From positions 32,130-96,129 of the forward strand of contig CAJUOA010000003.1 of assembly GCA_910587785.1 (NCBI GenBank): DNA of 64,000 nucleotides, written 5' to 3'. The number at the start of each line of letters is the position of its first letter. Position 1 is the stretch's first letter. Source of the stretch: an uncultured Oscillospiraceae bacterium (lineage in GTDB: Bacteria; Bacillota; Clostridia; Oscillospirales; Oscillospiraceae). The translations under genes were made by a program, and so were the position numbers. The notes beneath the pieces were generated by a model. It ran no database searches, had not been told where the DNA came from, and worked only from the letters and a program-made list of their open reading frames with translations. This document shows, piece after piece, positions 15,419-24,600 of this stretch.

Positions 15419-17346
15419 TCGCGGCCAAGAGCGCCGGGTTCTGCTTCGGCGTGGCCCGGGCGGTGCGCATGGCGGAGGAGCTCGCCGCCTCGGCGCAGTG
15501 CCCCCGGATGCTGGGGGACCTCATCCACAACCGCCGCGAGACAGAGCGCCTCGCCGCCCTGGGCCTCACTGTCATCGCCTCCCCGGAGGAGGCGGAGGCC
15601 GGGGACGCGGTGCTCCTGCGGGCCCACGGCGTGGGCCGGGAGGTGTACGAGGCCCTTGCCGTCCGGGGGGCCCAGGTTTTGGACGCCACCTGCCCCAAGG
15701 TCCGCCGGGTTCAGCGCCTCGTCCGGGAGGCCCAGGCGGAGGGGCGGCAGAGCGTGATGATCGGCGATCCCGCCCACTCCGAGGTCCGGGGCGTGGGGGG
15801 ATGGTGTCACAATCTTTTGGTATTTTCAGGGCCGGAGGAAGCCCTTTCCTGGGCGGAAAACGCTGAAAATGCTATAAATTTGCCGATTACCGTGGTTTCC
15901 CAGACCACCCTCCGGCGAGAAATTTGGGAAAGTTCTTTAAAAATTCTAAAAAAACAGTGTACAAACGTAAAAATTTTTGATACAATATGTGACGCTACGC
16001 ATACCCGTCAATCGGAAGCGGCCCAAATCGCTGCCACGGTGGACGCTATGGTGGTGGTTGGTGATCCCAAAAGCGCCAATACGAAGCATCTGACAGAGAT
16101 CTGCCGCTCCCGGTGCCCCCGCGTATTCCAGGTGGAGGACGCCGGGGGGGTACCGGACCTGACCGGGTGCGCTCGCGTTGGCTTGACAGCGGGGGCCTCC
16201 ACGCCTGCGAGCATCATAAAGGAGGTCATAAAGACGATGAGCGAAGAAAAAATTCAGGGCGAGGGCATGGAAAATTTTGCCGAAATGGTTGAGCAGTACA
16301 CTCAAACTTTAAATACAGGAGATAAGGTAACCGGCGTGGTCACCGCCATTACCCCCACAGAAGTCCACGTGGACCTGGGCTGTAAGCAGGCCGGCTACAT
16401 TCCTGTGGACCAGCTGACCGACGATCCCACCGTCAAGCCCGAGGATGTGGTGAAGGTCGGCGACGAGGTGGAGCTGTTCGTCATCCGCGTCAACGATGTG
16501 GAGGGCTACGCCACCCTCTCCAAGAAGAAGGTGGACGCCAACAAGGCGTGGGAGGTCATCGAGGCCGCCTGCGAGAGCAAGGACGTGCTGGAGGGCATCG
16601 TCACCGAGGAGAACAAGGGCGGCGTGGTCGTGTCCGTCAACGGAGCCCGGGTGTTTGTGCCCGCCTCCCAGTCCGGCCTGCCCCGCGACGCCGCCATGAC
16701 CGAACTGGTCAAGCAGCGCGTGAAGCTGCGCATCACCGAGGTCAACCGGGCCCGCCGCCGGGTGGTGGGCTCCATCAAGGTCGTCCAGCAGGAGACCCGC
16801 GCCGCCGCTGCTGCGGAGGTCTGGGCCAATATCGAGGTGGGCAAGCGCTACACCGGCACCGTCAAGAGCATGACCAGCTACGGCGTGTTCGTGGACATCG
16901 GCGGCGTGGACGGGATGGTACATATCTCCGACCTGAGCTGGAGCCGCATCAAGCACCCCTCCGAGGCCGTGTCCATCGGCGAGACGCTGGAGGTGTATGT
17001 CATCTCCTTCGACGCCGACAAGCGGAAGATCTCCCTGGGCGTGAAGGACCGGGACACCAACCCCTGGCAGGTCTTCATGGACACCTACCAGGTGGGCGAC
17101 ACAGCCAAGGTGCGGATCGTGAAGCTGATGACCTTCGGCGCCTTTGCGGAGGTGGTCCCCGGCGTGGACGGCCTCATCCACATCTCCCAGATCGCCGACC
17201 GGCGCATCGAGAAGCCCGGCGACGTGCTCTCCGAGGGCGAGATTGTGGAGGCGAAGATCACCGCCGTGGACGAGGAGAAGAAGAAGATCTCCCTCTCCAT
17301 GCGGGCCCTGCTCGCCCCCGCCCCCGCGGAGGCTGATGAGGAGTAA
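15409..17346 (+). CDS. ispH-rpsA: fused 4-hydroxy-3-methylbut-2-enyl diphosphate reductase and ribosomal protein S1
   Basis: 645 residues. Residues 1 to about 275 are IspH, with iron-sulfur cysteines C12 (GFCFGV), C95 (DATCPKV) and C194 (TICDAT), the last step of the MEP isoprenoid pathway. Residues from about 290 hold four S1 RNA-binding domains, the last two being the most canonical (GVFVDIGGVDGMVHISDLSW and GAFAEVVPGVDGLIHIS). This fusion is known in Clostridia. At the junction an in-frame ATG at 16237 (M277) follows AAAGGAGGT, so free S1 could also be made. The DNA between 15790 and 16015 is much more AT-rich than its surroundings. Confidence 0.93.
   Translation: MEVIAAKSAGFCFGVARAVRMAEELAASAQCPRMLGDLIHNRRETERLAALGLTVIASPEEAEAGDAVLLRAHGVGREVYEALAVRGAQVLDATCPKVRRVQRLVREAQAEGRQSVMIGDPAHSEVRGVGGWCHNLLVFSGPEEALSWAENAENAINLPITVVSQTTLRREIWESSLKILKKQCTNVKIFDTICDATHTRQSEAAQIAATVDAMVVVGDPKSANTKHLTEICRSRCPRVFQVEDAGGVPDLTGCARVGLTAGASTPASIIKEVIKTMSEEKIQGEGMENFAEMVEQYTQTLNTGDKVTGVVTAITPTEVHVDLGCKQAGYIPVDQLTDDPTVKPEDVVKVGDEVELFVIRVNDVEGYATLSKKKVDANKAWEVIEAACESKDVLEGIVTEENKGGVVVSVNGARVFVPASQSGLPRDAAMTELVKQRVKLRITEVNRARRRVVGSIKVVQQETRAAAAAEVWANIEVGKRYTGTVKSMTSYGVFVDIGGVDGMVHISDLSWSRIKHPSEAVSIGETLEVYVISFDADKRKISLGVKDRDTNPWQVFMDTYQVGDTAKVRIVKLMTFGAFAEVVPGVDGLIHISQIADRRIEKPGDVLSEGEIVEAKITAVDEEKKKISLSMRALLAPAPAEADEE
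15958..15986 (+). promoter_or_regulatory. possible internal promoter within the ispH part
   Basis: TGTACA (15958-15963), 17-nt spacer, TACAAT (15981-15986) preceded by TGA, giving an extended -10. It lies in an AT-rich island inside a GC-rich gene and about 250 nt before the internal S1 start at 16237. Confidence 0.4.
16218..16239 (+). promoter_or_regulatory. internal ribosome-binding site and start codon for the S1 part
   Basis: AAAGGAGGT (16218-16226) is followed 10 nt later by an in-frame ATG (16237) reading MSEEKIQGEG. Initiation here would give a 369-residue stand-alone S1 protein with all four S1 domains. Confidence 0.5.
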
Positions 17347-17363
17347 TTCCATACCGTTTCCTG

Positions 17364-17401
17364 AAGGACAGGCAGTCGGAGAAGGACTGCCTGTCCTTTT
17401 T
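17364..17401 (+). terminator. terminator of the cmk-plsC-ispH/rpsA unit
   Basis: AAGGACAGGCAGTC, a 7-nt loop, GACTGCCTGTCCTT, then a T-run, 17 nt after the stop codon. Confidence 0.92.
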
Positions 17402-17447
17402 CGCCGCCTGCGCCAAAGGGGATTTCCCCAAAATCTGTCAGCCCCCC

Positions 17448-17476
17448 TTGCAAGAGCGGGGAATGTACGGTATAAT
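17448..17476 (+). promoter_or_regulatory. sigma-A promoter for the hybrid kinase gene
   Basis: TTGCAA (17448-17453), 17-nt spacer, perfect TATAAT (17471-17476), 45 nt before the start codon. Confidence 0.75.
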
Positions 17477-17521
17477 AAGACGATATTCTGAAACCACCAA
17501 CCCTGCGGAGGGAGTTCTGAT

Positions 17522-20101
17522 ATGGGAAATCGGACAACACGGTTTTTGACGGTCAGCCTCGTGCTGGTATCGGTGTTCTGCGTCGTCGTCTTCAGCATCC
17601 AGGCGGCATGGAACAGCGCCGTGGGCGCGGAGGCCATCACGGATATCGGCGTGATCTATATGTCGGGCATGAGTGAGCAGATTGCCACCCACTTCGGCAC
17701 CACCATCGAACTGCGGCTCAGTCAGGTGGGGGCCTTGGCGGACAGCGTACTGCCGGGGCGCGGCGGCTCCGACAGCGCCGCCGTGCGGGTAGCTTTGACC
17801 CACAGCGCCCGGTCCCGGGGCTTCTCCTGCCTCGCCTTCTGCACCCAGGAGGGGGAGTTCGACGTGATCTACGGCCCCGCCTTCACCTCCGGCATGGCGG
17901 AGCCCTTCATCAGCTCCCTGCGCCGGGGGGAGCAGAAAATCAGCGCGGGGTGGAGCGCCTCCGGCGTTCCGATGGTCCTTATGGGCGTCCCGGCGGCCTA
18001 CCCCCTGGACGGCGGCGCCAAGAGCGTGGCCCTGGTGGCGGGCCTCCCCACCAGCTACCTGGTGGACACCCTCTCCCTCAACGTGGAAAGCACCACGCTG
18101 GACTACACCATCATCCGCCGGGACGGGAGCTTCATCGTCCCCGGCCACATGGAGGGCAGTGACAACTTCTTCGACCGGGCCCAGGAGCGCTACGACCGGG
18201 CGGGGGGCCGGGAGACGGGGCAGTTCATCCGCGAGCTCCAGGCGGCCATGGACGCGGGCCGGGACTGCACCAGCGTCATTGAGATGGACGGGGCGCGCTG
18301 GAACCTCTACGGCACGGACCTGCCCAACTCCGAGTGGTACCTGCTCCTCTACATGTCCTACGGCATCCTGGACGAGACGGTGGCGGGCCTGGGGCGGCGC
18401 TGGACCGCCGTGGCCCTGGGGGGCTGCGCGCTGATATTGGGGGCCTTGGCACTGGTGTTTGTGGGGTATTTCCGCCTGACCCGGCGGCAGATCATGGAGC
18501 TGGACGAGGCCCGGCGCACCGCCGACAGCGCCTGGCACACCGCCGAGCGGGCCAGCCGGGCGAAAAGCGAGTTCCTCTCCAACATGTCCCACGACATCCG
18601 CACCCCCATGAACGGCATTATGGGCATGACCACCCTCGCCATCGCCAGCCTGGACAACACGCCCCAGGTGCGCTCCTGCCTCAAGAAGATCAGCGTCTCC
18701 AGCCGCCACCTGCTGGGGCTCATCAACGACATGCTGGACATGTCCAAGATCGAGAGCGGGGACTGGAGCCTGAAGCTGGAGGCGGTCTCCCTCCGGGAGA
18801 TCCTCACCAACGCCATGATGATCACCCAGCCCCAGGTCCGGGAGCGAGACCAGGACTTCCGGGTTTACACCGGGAACGTCAGCGTGGAGAACGTGCTGGG
18901 GGACCCGGTGCGCCTGACCCAGGTCCTGCTGAGCCTTTTGGGCAATGCGGTGAAGTTCACCCCCTCCGGCGGGTCCATCCGGATGGAGCTGACCGAGGAG
19001 CCCTCCCCCAGGGGCCCCGCCTTCATCCGGGTGCGCCTGACGGTGCGGGACACCGGCGTGGGCATGTCGGCGGACTTCCAAAAGCGCATCTTCGACGCCT
19101 TCGCCCGGGAGGACAGCGCCCGGGTGCAGAAGGCCCAGGGCGCGGGGCTGGGATTGACCATCACCAAGTATATTGTCGACGCCATGGGCGGCGATATCGA
19201 GGTGGAGAGCGCCCCGGGGCAGGGGAGCCTCTTCCGGGTGACGCTGGACCTGGAGAAGGCCCGCGGCCAGGAGCCGGATATGCGCCTGAGTGAGCGGGAG
19301 GTGCTCCTGGCGGACGGCGACGAGGCGGTCTGGCAGTCCGCGGAGGGGATGCTGGAGTCCATCGGCCTCCGGCCCGGCTGGGTCCGGAGCGGAGCGCAGG
19401 CCCTGGAGGCGGTCCGCGCCGCCCGGGAGCGGGGGATATGCCCCGTGGTCCTGCTGGACTGGGGCCTGGAGGGCCCCGGGTGCCTGGAGACTGCCCGGGC
19501 CATCCGCCGCCTGGATGCGGAGGTGCCGGTGCTGGTGCTCTTCAACGGCGACTGGGGGGAGGTGGAATCCCAGGCCCGCGCCGCGGGCATCAGCGGCTGT
19601 GTGGCAAAGCCCCTCTTCCGCTCCAGCCTGTACTGCGGCCTGCGCCGGTATGCCCAGGAGGACACCTGCCCCGTGCCGGAGCTGGAGCGGGAGCCCCTGA
19701 TGCGCTTTCCCGGGCGGCGGGTACTCCTCGCGGAGGACAATGAGCTCAATTGGGAGATCGCAAGCGAACTTCTTGCGGAGCTGGAGCTGGAGGCGGAGTG
19801 GGCCCAGGACGGGGCGGTGTGTGTGGAGAAGTTTCGCGCCTCGCCCCCGGGGTGGTACGACGCCATCCTCATGGACCTGCGGATGCCGGAGATGACAGGG
19901 TTCGAGGCCGCCCGGGCCATCCGGGGGCAGGACCGTGCGGACGCGCGCACCGTGCCCATTATTGCCATCAGCGCCGACGCCTTCCACGACGACATCCAGC
20001 GCTGTCTGGACTGCGGCATGAACGCCCACACCCCCAAGCCTATCGACATCCAGGAGGTGGCGGTCCTGCTGGACCGGTTTTTCCGCGAAGGGGAGCGGTA
20101 G
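17522..20101 (+). CDS. hybrid sensor histidine kinase with two receiver domains
   Basis: 859 residues. A membrane segment at residues 8-28 is followed by an extracellular sensor of about 270 residues (dCache-like by length) and a second membrane segment near 300-318. Then come a HisKA domain with the phospho-accepting H357 in NMSHDIRTPMNGIMGM and an ATPase domain with NAVKFTP and DTGVGMS. The first receiver-like domain has D646 in VLLDWGLEGPG; the second is canonical with D785 in LMDLRMPEMTGFEAA. There is no DNA-binding output. The next gene, 81 nt away, encodes a solute-binding lipoprotein, which may present a ligand to the sensor. Confidence 0.9.
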   Translation: MGNRTTRFLTVSLVLVSVFCVVVFSIQAAWNSAVGAEAITDIGVIYMSGMSEQIATHFGTTIELRLSQVGALADSVLPGRGGSDSAAVRVALTHSARSRGFSCLAFCTQEGEFDVIYGPAFTSGMAEPFISSLRRGEQKISAGWSASGVPMVLMGVPAAYPLDGGAKSVALVAGLPTSYLVDTLSLNVESTTLDYTIIRRDGSFIVPGHMEGSDNFFDRAQERYDRAGGRETGQFIRELQAAMDAGRDCTSVIEMDGARWNLYGTDLPNSEWYLLLYMSYGILDETVAGLGRRWTAVALGGCALILGALALVFVGYFRLTRRQIMELDEARRTADSAWHTAERASRAKSEFLSNMSHDIRTPMNGIMGMTTLAIASLDNTPQVRSCLKKISVSSRHLLGLINDMLDMSKIESGDWSLKLEAVSLREILTNAMMITQPQVRERDQDFRVYTGNVSVENVLGDPVRLTQVLLSLLGNAVKFTPSGGSIRMELTEEPSPRGPAFIRVRLTVRDTGVGMSADFQKRIFDAFAREDSARVQKAQGAGLGLTITKYIVDAMGGDIEVESAPGQGSLFRVTLDLEKARGQEPDMRLSEREVLLADGDEAVWQSAEGMLESIGLRPGWVRSGAQALEAVRAARERGICPVVLLDWGLEGPGCLETARAIRRLDAEVPVLVLFNGDWGEVESQARAAGISGCVAKPLFRSSLYCGLRRYAQEDTCPVPELEREPLMRFPGRRVLLAEDNELNWEIASELLAELELEAEWAQDGAVCVEKFRASPPGWYDAILMDLRMPEMTGFEAARAIRGQDRADARTVPIIAISADAFHDDIQRCLDCGMNAHTPKPIDIQEVAVLLDRFFREGER

Positions 20102-20182
20102 GGCTGCGGGCCCCGATAGGGCATCAGGGTCCGCGAACCCCTGGGGGGGAAATACCAAATTTCTCAATAGGGAGGAATTTTT

Positions 20183-21466
20183 GTGAAAAGAGCCTTTGCT
20201 TTGACGCTGGTCCTGCTCCTGACCCTGACCGCCTGCGGTGTTGCGCCCGCGGGCCCCCCGGAGCCTCCGGCGGAGGACCCGGCGGAGCCGGTGGAGATTA
20301 AGCTCTGGACCTACCCGGTGGGGGAGTGGGGGAACCCAACGGCCATCTCCGGCCTGGTCTCCGGCTTCCAGCGGGCCAACCCGGACATCCGCCTGACGGT
20401 GGAGCACCTGGACTACGACACCGGGGATGCGCGGGTGGAGGAGGCCGTCGCCTCCGGCACGCTGCCGGACCTGGTGCTGGAGAGCCCGGAGCGGCTCCTC
20501 TCGGACTGGGGGGAGCGGGGGCTCATGGCGGACCTGGGAGACCTCTGGGAGACGGAGCAGGCCGGGGCGGTCTATGACGCCGTCCGCGCTGCCTGCCGCC
20601 GGGGGGACGGGACCTACTGTGTCTACCCCATCTGCATGAGCACCCACTGCATGGCCATCAACTACGACCTGTTCCAGGCGGCGGGGGCCCTGCAATACCT
20701 GGACGAGGAAAAGCGCACCTGGAGCACCGAGGGCTTTATCCAGGCCGTGGAGGCCCTGCGCGCCTACGGGCAGGAGCAGGCGGCGGCGATCTACTGCGGC
20801 GGGCAGGGGGGCGACCAGGGGACGAGGGCCTTGGTGACAAACCTCTGCGGCGGGTCCTTCACCGACCCGGAGCACACCCGCTACACCGTGGACAGTCCCG
20901 AGAACATCCGCGCCCTGGAGCTCCTGCGGGACTTGGAGGGCGTGGACTTCGACCCCGCGCTCCAGGGCGCCGGGGAGATCGAGCGCTTCTGTAAGGGGGA
21001 GCTGGCCATGGCCTTCTGCTGGAACGGCTCGCTGGAGGTGGTCCACACGGTGAAGAATCCGGACCTGGACTTCCGCATCCTCGCCATGACCTTCCCCACG
21101 GAGACGGGGGAGCCCCGGCTCCAGTCCGGTATCTGGGGCTTCGGGGTCTTTGACAGCGGCGACGAGGCGCGTATTGCGGCGGCCAAGGCGTTCATCCGCT
21201 ACGTGGCCGGGGACGACGCCCGCTATACCCAGGCGGTGCAGATCGCCAACTTCTGGCCCGTGCGGGACATGCCGGGCATCTACGACAATGACCCGCTCAT
21301 GAGCGCTTACAGCGCCTTCATCCCATACGCGGACGACTACTGCCAGGTGACGCCAAACTGGGTAGCGGCCCGGGGGGCCTGGTGGAAGATGCTCCAGCGG
21401 GTAGGGGCGGGGGAGGACGTCTCCGCGGCGGTGCAGGCGTTCTCCCGGGAGGTCAGCGGCGGCTGA
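20183..21466 (+). CDS. extracellular solute-binding lipoprotein (sugar ABC type)
   Basis: 427 residues from a GTG start preceded by GGGAGGAA. The lipoprotein signal ends in LTLTAC with C18 as the lipidated residue. The body resembles family-1 carbohydrate-binding proteins (IKLWTYPVGEWG, PDIRLTVEHLDYD, late WPVRDMPG). No permease or ATPase gene is nearby. Its position behind a hybrid kinase suggests it acts as a co-sensor or borrows a distant transporter. The ligand is unknown. Confidence 0.85.
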   Translation: MKRAFALTLVLLLTLTACGVAPAGPPEPPAEDPAEPVEIKLWTYPVGEWGNPTAISGLVSGFQRANPDIRLTVEHLDYDTGDARVEEAVASGTLPDLVLESPERLLSDWGERGLMADLGDLWETEQAGAVYDAVRAACRRGDGTYCVYPICMSTHCMAINYDLFQAAGALQYLDEEKRTWSTEGFIQAVEALRAYGQEQAAAIYCGGQGGDQGTRALVTNLCGGSFTDPEHTRYTVDSPENIRALELLRDLEGVDFDPALQGAGEIERFCKGELAMAFCWNGSLEVVHTVKNPDLDFRILAMTFPTETGEPRLQSGIWGFGVFDSGDEARIAAAKAFIRYVAGDDARYTQAVQIANFWPVRDMPGIYDNDPLMSAYSAFIPYADDYCQVTPNWVAARGAWWKMLQRVGAGEDVSAAVQAFSREVSGG

Positions 21467-21558
21467 GGGCGGAGGAAAAGGGCCTCTCAACCACGGGGAA
21501 CCTTTCGGAAAAAGCTGCACGGCGGGTCCCGCAGGTCCCGCAGGTCCTCGACGGCGCA

Positions 21559-21587
21559 TTGACAAACCCGCCCAGATCTTGTATAAT
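21559..21587 (+). promoter_or_regulatory. consensus sigma-A promoter for the M60 protease gene
   Basis: TTGACA (21559-21564), 17-nt spacer, TATAAT (21582-21587). Both boxes are perfect, the only such case in the window, and lie 44 nt before the start codon. Confidence 0.85.
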
Positions 21588-21630
21588 ATGACCTTAAACC
21601 GGCAAAACAAACAAGAAAGGAAGATCAGAT

Positions 21631-24600
21631 TTGAACTGGAGAAAACGACTGACGGCGGCTCTTCTGAGCCTTGCCATGGCGCTCTCCCTCTTCGCCCCGT
21701 GGCCGCAGACGGCCCGTGCGGCGGGGACGGGGGCCGCGGGCTCTATCGGCCTGACCGTCCGCTTTGACCTGCCCCAGACCCGCGCGGCGGTGGAAGGGCG
21801 CGGCGTCAAGCTGACCCTCACGCGGGGCACGGAGCGGCTGGAGCTCCCCCTTGCCGCAGGCACGGCGGTACGCAACGACTTCCAGGCCCCGGTGTCTGTG
21901 AAGGCGAAGAACATCGACGGCGTGGAGATGACCACCGAGGCCCGGCTGGGGTACTACCAGGCGGAGGTCTCCGGCTTGGCCCAGGGGACTTACCGGCTGG
22001 AGGTGACCGGCACGGGCTACGTGCCCTACTCCGCTGACGTCACCCTGGACAGCTACTCCCGCCACGTCATCACCGGCACCGGGGACGGCACCTTCGCCCT
22101 GGGCGACGTCAACGGCGACGGCGTTCTGGACGAGCAGGACCTTACATATCTGGAGGCCCGCCTGGGCGGCGCACCGGAGGGCTGCGACCTCAACGGCGAC
22201 GGCGCGGTGGATGTGACGGACCTCGCCTATGTCAACTACATTCTGAATGAGCACGGCTCGGCGCAGGTCCTGGAGACCGGGGCCATCACCGTCCCCGTGG
22301 TGGAGACGGCGGGCCTCATCTTCCGCTCCGGCACTGCGCAGCAGCTCTTTACCGGCACGGAATCCGTCACCATTGCGCCCGCAGCGGCGGGGGACGATCT
22401 GGTGCTCCCCATCGAACTGCCTGCGGCGGTGGAGATGGAGCGCATCGAGATCACCTGCCCGGACGGCATGGGAGCCCTGGAGACCGGCGCTGCCACGGTG
22501 GAGACGGAGGACGGGCGCACGTTTGACGTCCCCTTTGACATCAGCACCCCCGCCGGGGTCTACGCCATCGGCCCGACCGCCGGGGAGCGGGTGGTGACCA
22601 TCGACCTGGGCCGCCGGGTGGCGGTGAAGAAGGTCACCATCCATGTGACCCGTGTGGCCGGGCAGGCCGGCGCCAAGCCGGAGTATGCCACAGTGACCCA
22701 GATCGAATTCCTCAAGGACATCGTGCCGGAGAACCCCAAGACGGACGACCAGGTGATGAACCTCTCCGCCAAGGCGGGGGACGGCATGGTGGAACTCGCC
22801 TGGAGCGCGGTGCGCAACGTCACCGGCTACAAGGTGGCCTACGGCGAGAGCGCGGATCACCTGGACCGGACCCTGCCGGTGGTGAGCAACAAGGCGTCTG
22901 TCACGGGGCTGGAGAATCTGACCACCTACTATTTCCAGGTAACAGCCACCAACGGCGCTTGGCGCGGCAGGCCGTCGGCCATTGTCTCCGCCATGCCCGA
23001 GGCCGCCAAGGTGCCCGGCGCACCCTCCAACATCGGGGTGGTGCCCATGGACGGAGCACTGCGCCTGAGCTGGGGCAAGACCAAGGACGCCACGTTCTAT
23101 CAGGCGTTCTACCGCGTGGCCGGGGAGACGGAGTTCACCCAGTTCGGCGGCGACTTGAGCGCGACCAGCACCACCATCACGGGCCTGACCAACGGCACGG
23201 AATATGAGCTCGCCGTGAAGGCCGGAAACAGCAAGGGCGTGGGACCCTTCTCCGCGATCGCCGCCGGTACGCCGGAGCGGGAGGACCTGACGATGCCGGA
23301 GCTGCCAACGGATGGACGGATCGACAGCAGTATGGTGGAGTCCATCGTGCTGAAAGACCCGAGTAATGTCGACAGGAAGCTGTGTCCCAACTTTGTCACA
23401 GACCACCTCATCGACAATGACGCTTCCACATACTGGATCGCTGGGAGCTGGAGCAAAAACAGCCATATCACTTATACATTTAGCGAACCTGCGGATATGA
23501 ACTATGTGATCTTGGTTCCATATCTGGGGGATAACCATAAGTATGCGCTGAATACCTATAGGATCGATGCTGTAGACGAAAATGGCGTCCAGATACTCGA
23601 AGAGACTCTATATGCAGCTCCACGGATGACGGATAAAAATTATCTGATCCTGCCCTTTGACGCGGTGAAAGGTGTCAAGAGCCTGACAGTACAGCTCAAC
23701 GAGCGGGAGGGGAACGGTTTCCGAGTGAGCGCATCGGAGATGGCTTTCTACAAGAGCGACAGCCTGCCGGACGATATCCTCGCCCTCTTCACAGATGAGA
23801 CCTTGACCGAAATAAGGACCGGCGTGAGCGAAGGAGACATCACCGCGTTGGAGGAACGTTTGGCGGAAAAAGAGAGCTTCTTCCTGGATGTTGACCTTCT
23901 GAGACAGGAACTTGAGCTGGCAAAAAAGCTCTTGGCAGACCCCAGCGCTCTGGGGCTCGTGAAGAACGATTTCCAGAGCCGCAGCGGCAGAGCGGACAGC
24001 ACATACGGTCAGAGCGCAAGCGACCTCCAGCCTCTGGGCATCTCCGCCGAGGCCGGATCGACGGTGGCAATCTACGCCCAGCTTCCGGAGGGTGAGACAG
24101 TCTCCATCGTCCCCACTCAGTACTACGGAGAATCCGGCATCTGGAGAGGGACCTCCGTTCAGCTGCGGAACGGGCGCAACTATATCGACATTCCCAAGAT
24201 CGGTAGCTTGACCGATCCCCGGGGCGGCCCGCTCTACGTGACCTACTCCGGCGAGCATCCGGAGCAGATCAAACTCCATGTGCTCCCCAACGAGAAAGCA
24301 GCCATCATCCCCGTCCTGGAGCTCTCCAACTGGTACAGCACGGACGGAGTTGCCCAGCGTGCCGCCATCAGCGCCTACGTGACGGCGCTGGAGGCCCACG
24401 TGGCAAAGAATGGGACGAATCCCGAGACCAACGTCTTCAACACCACGGAGATTTCCACGCCCAGCGTCCTGCTGAGCCTGCCCGCAAACAAGATTCTGGA
24501 CGGGCTTGGTACCGATAACAAGGTTGAGACCATGTACCAGAACATCCTCGCCTGGGAGGAGACACTTTTCGTTGCCAACAAGGTCCAGGGGATTATCGGC

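Noticed and set aside
17438..21610. Very long open frame on the minus strand (over 1300 codons)
   Set aside because: It lies opposite the hybrid kinase and lipoprotein genes, is rich in G, A, P, H and R with no domain, and arises from GC-biased third codon positions of the real genes.
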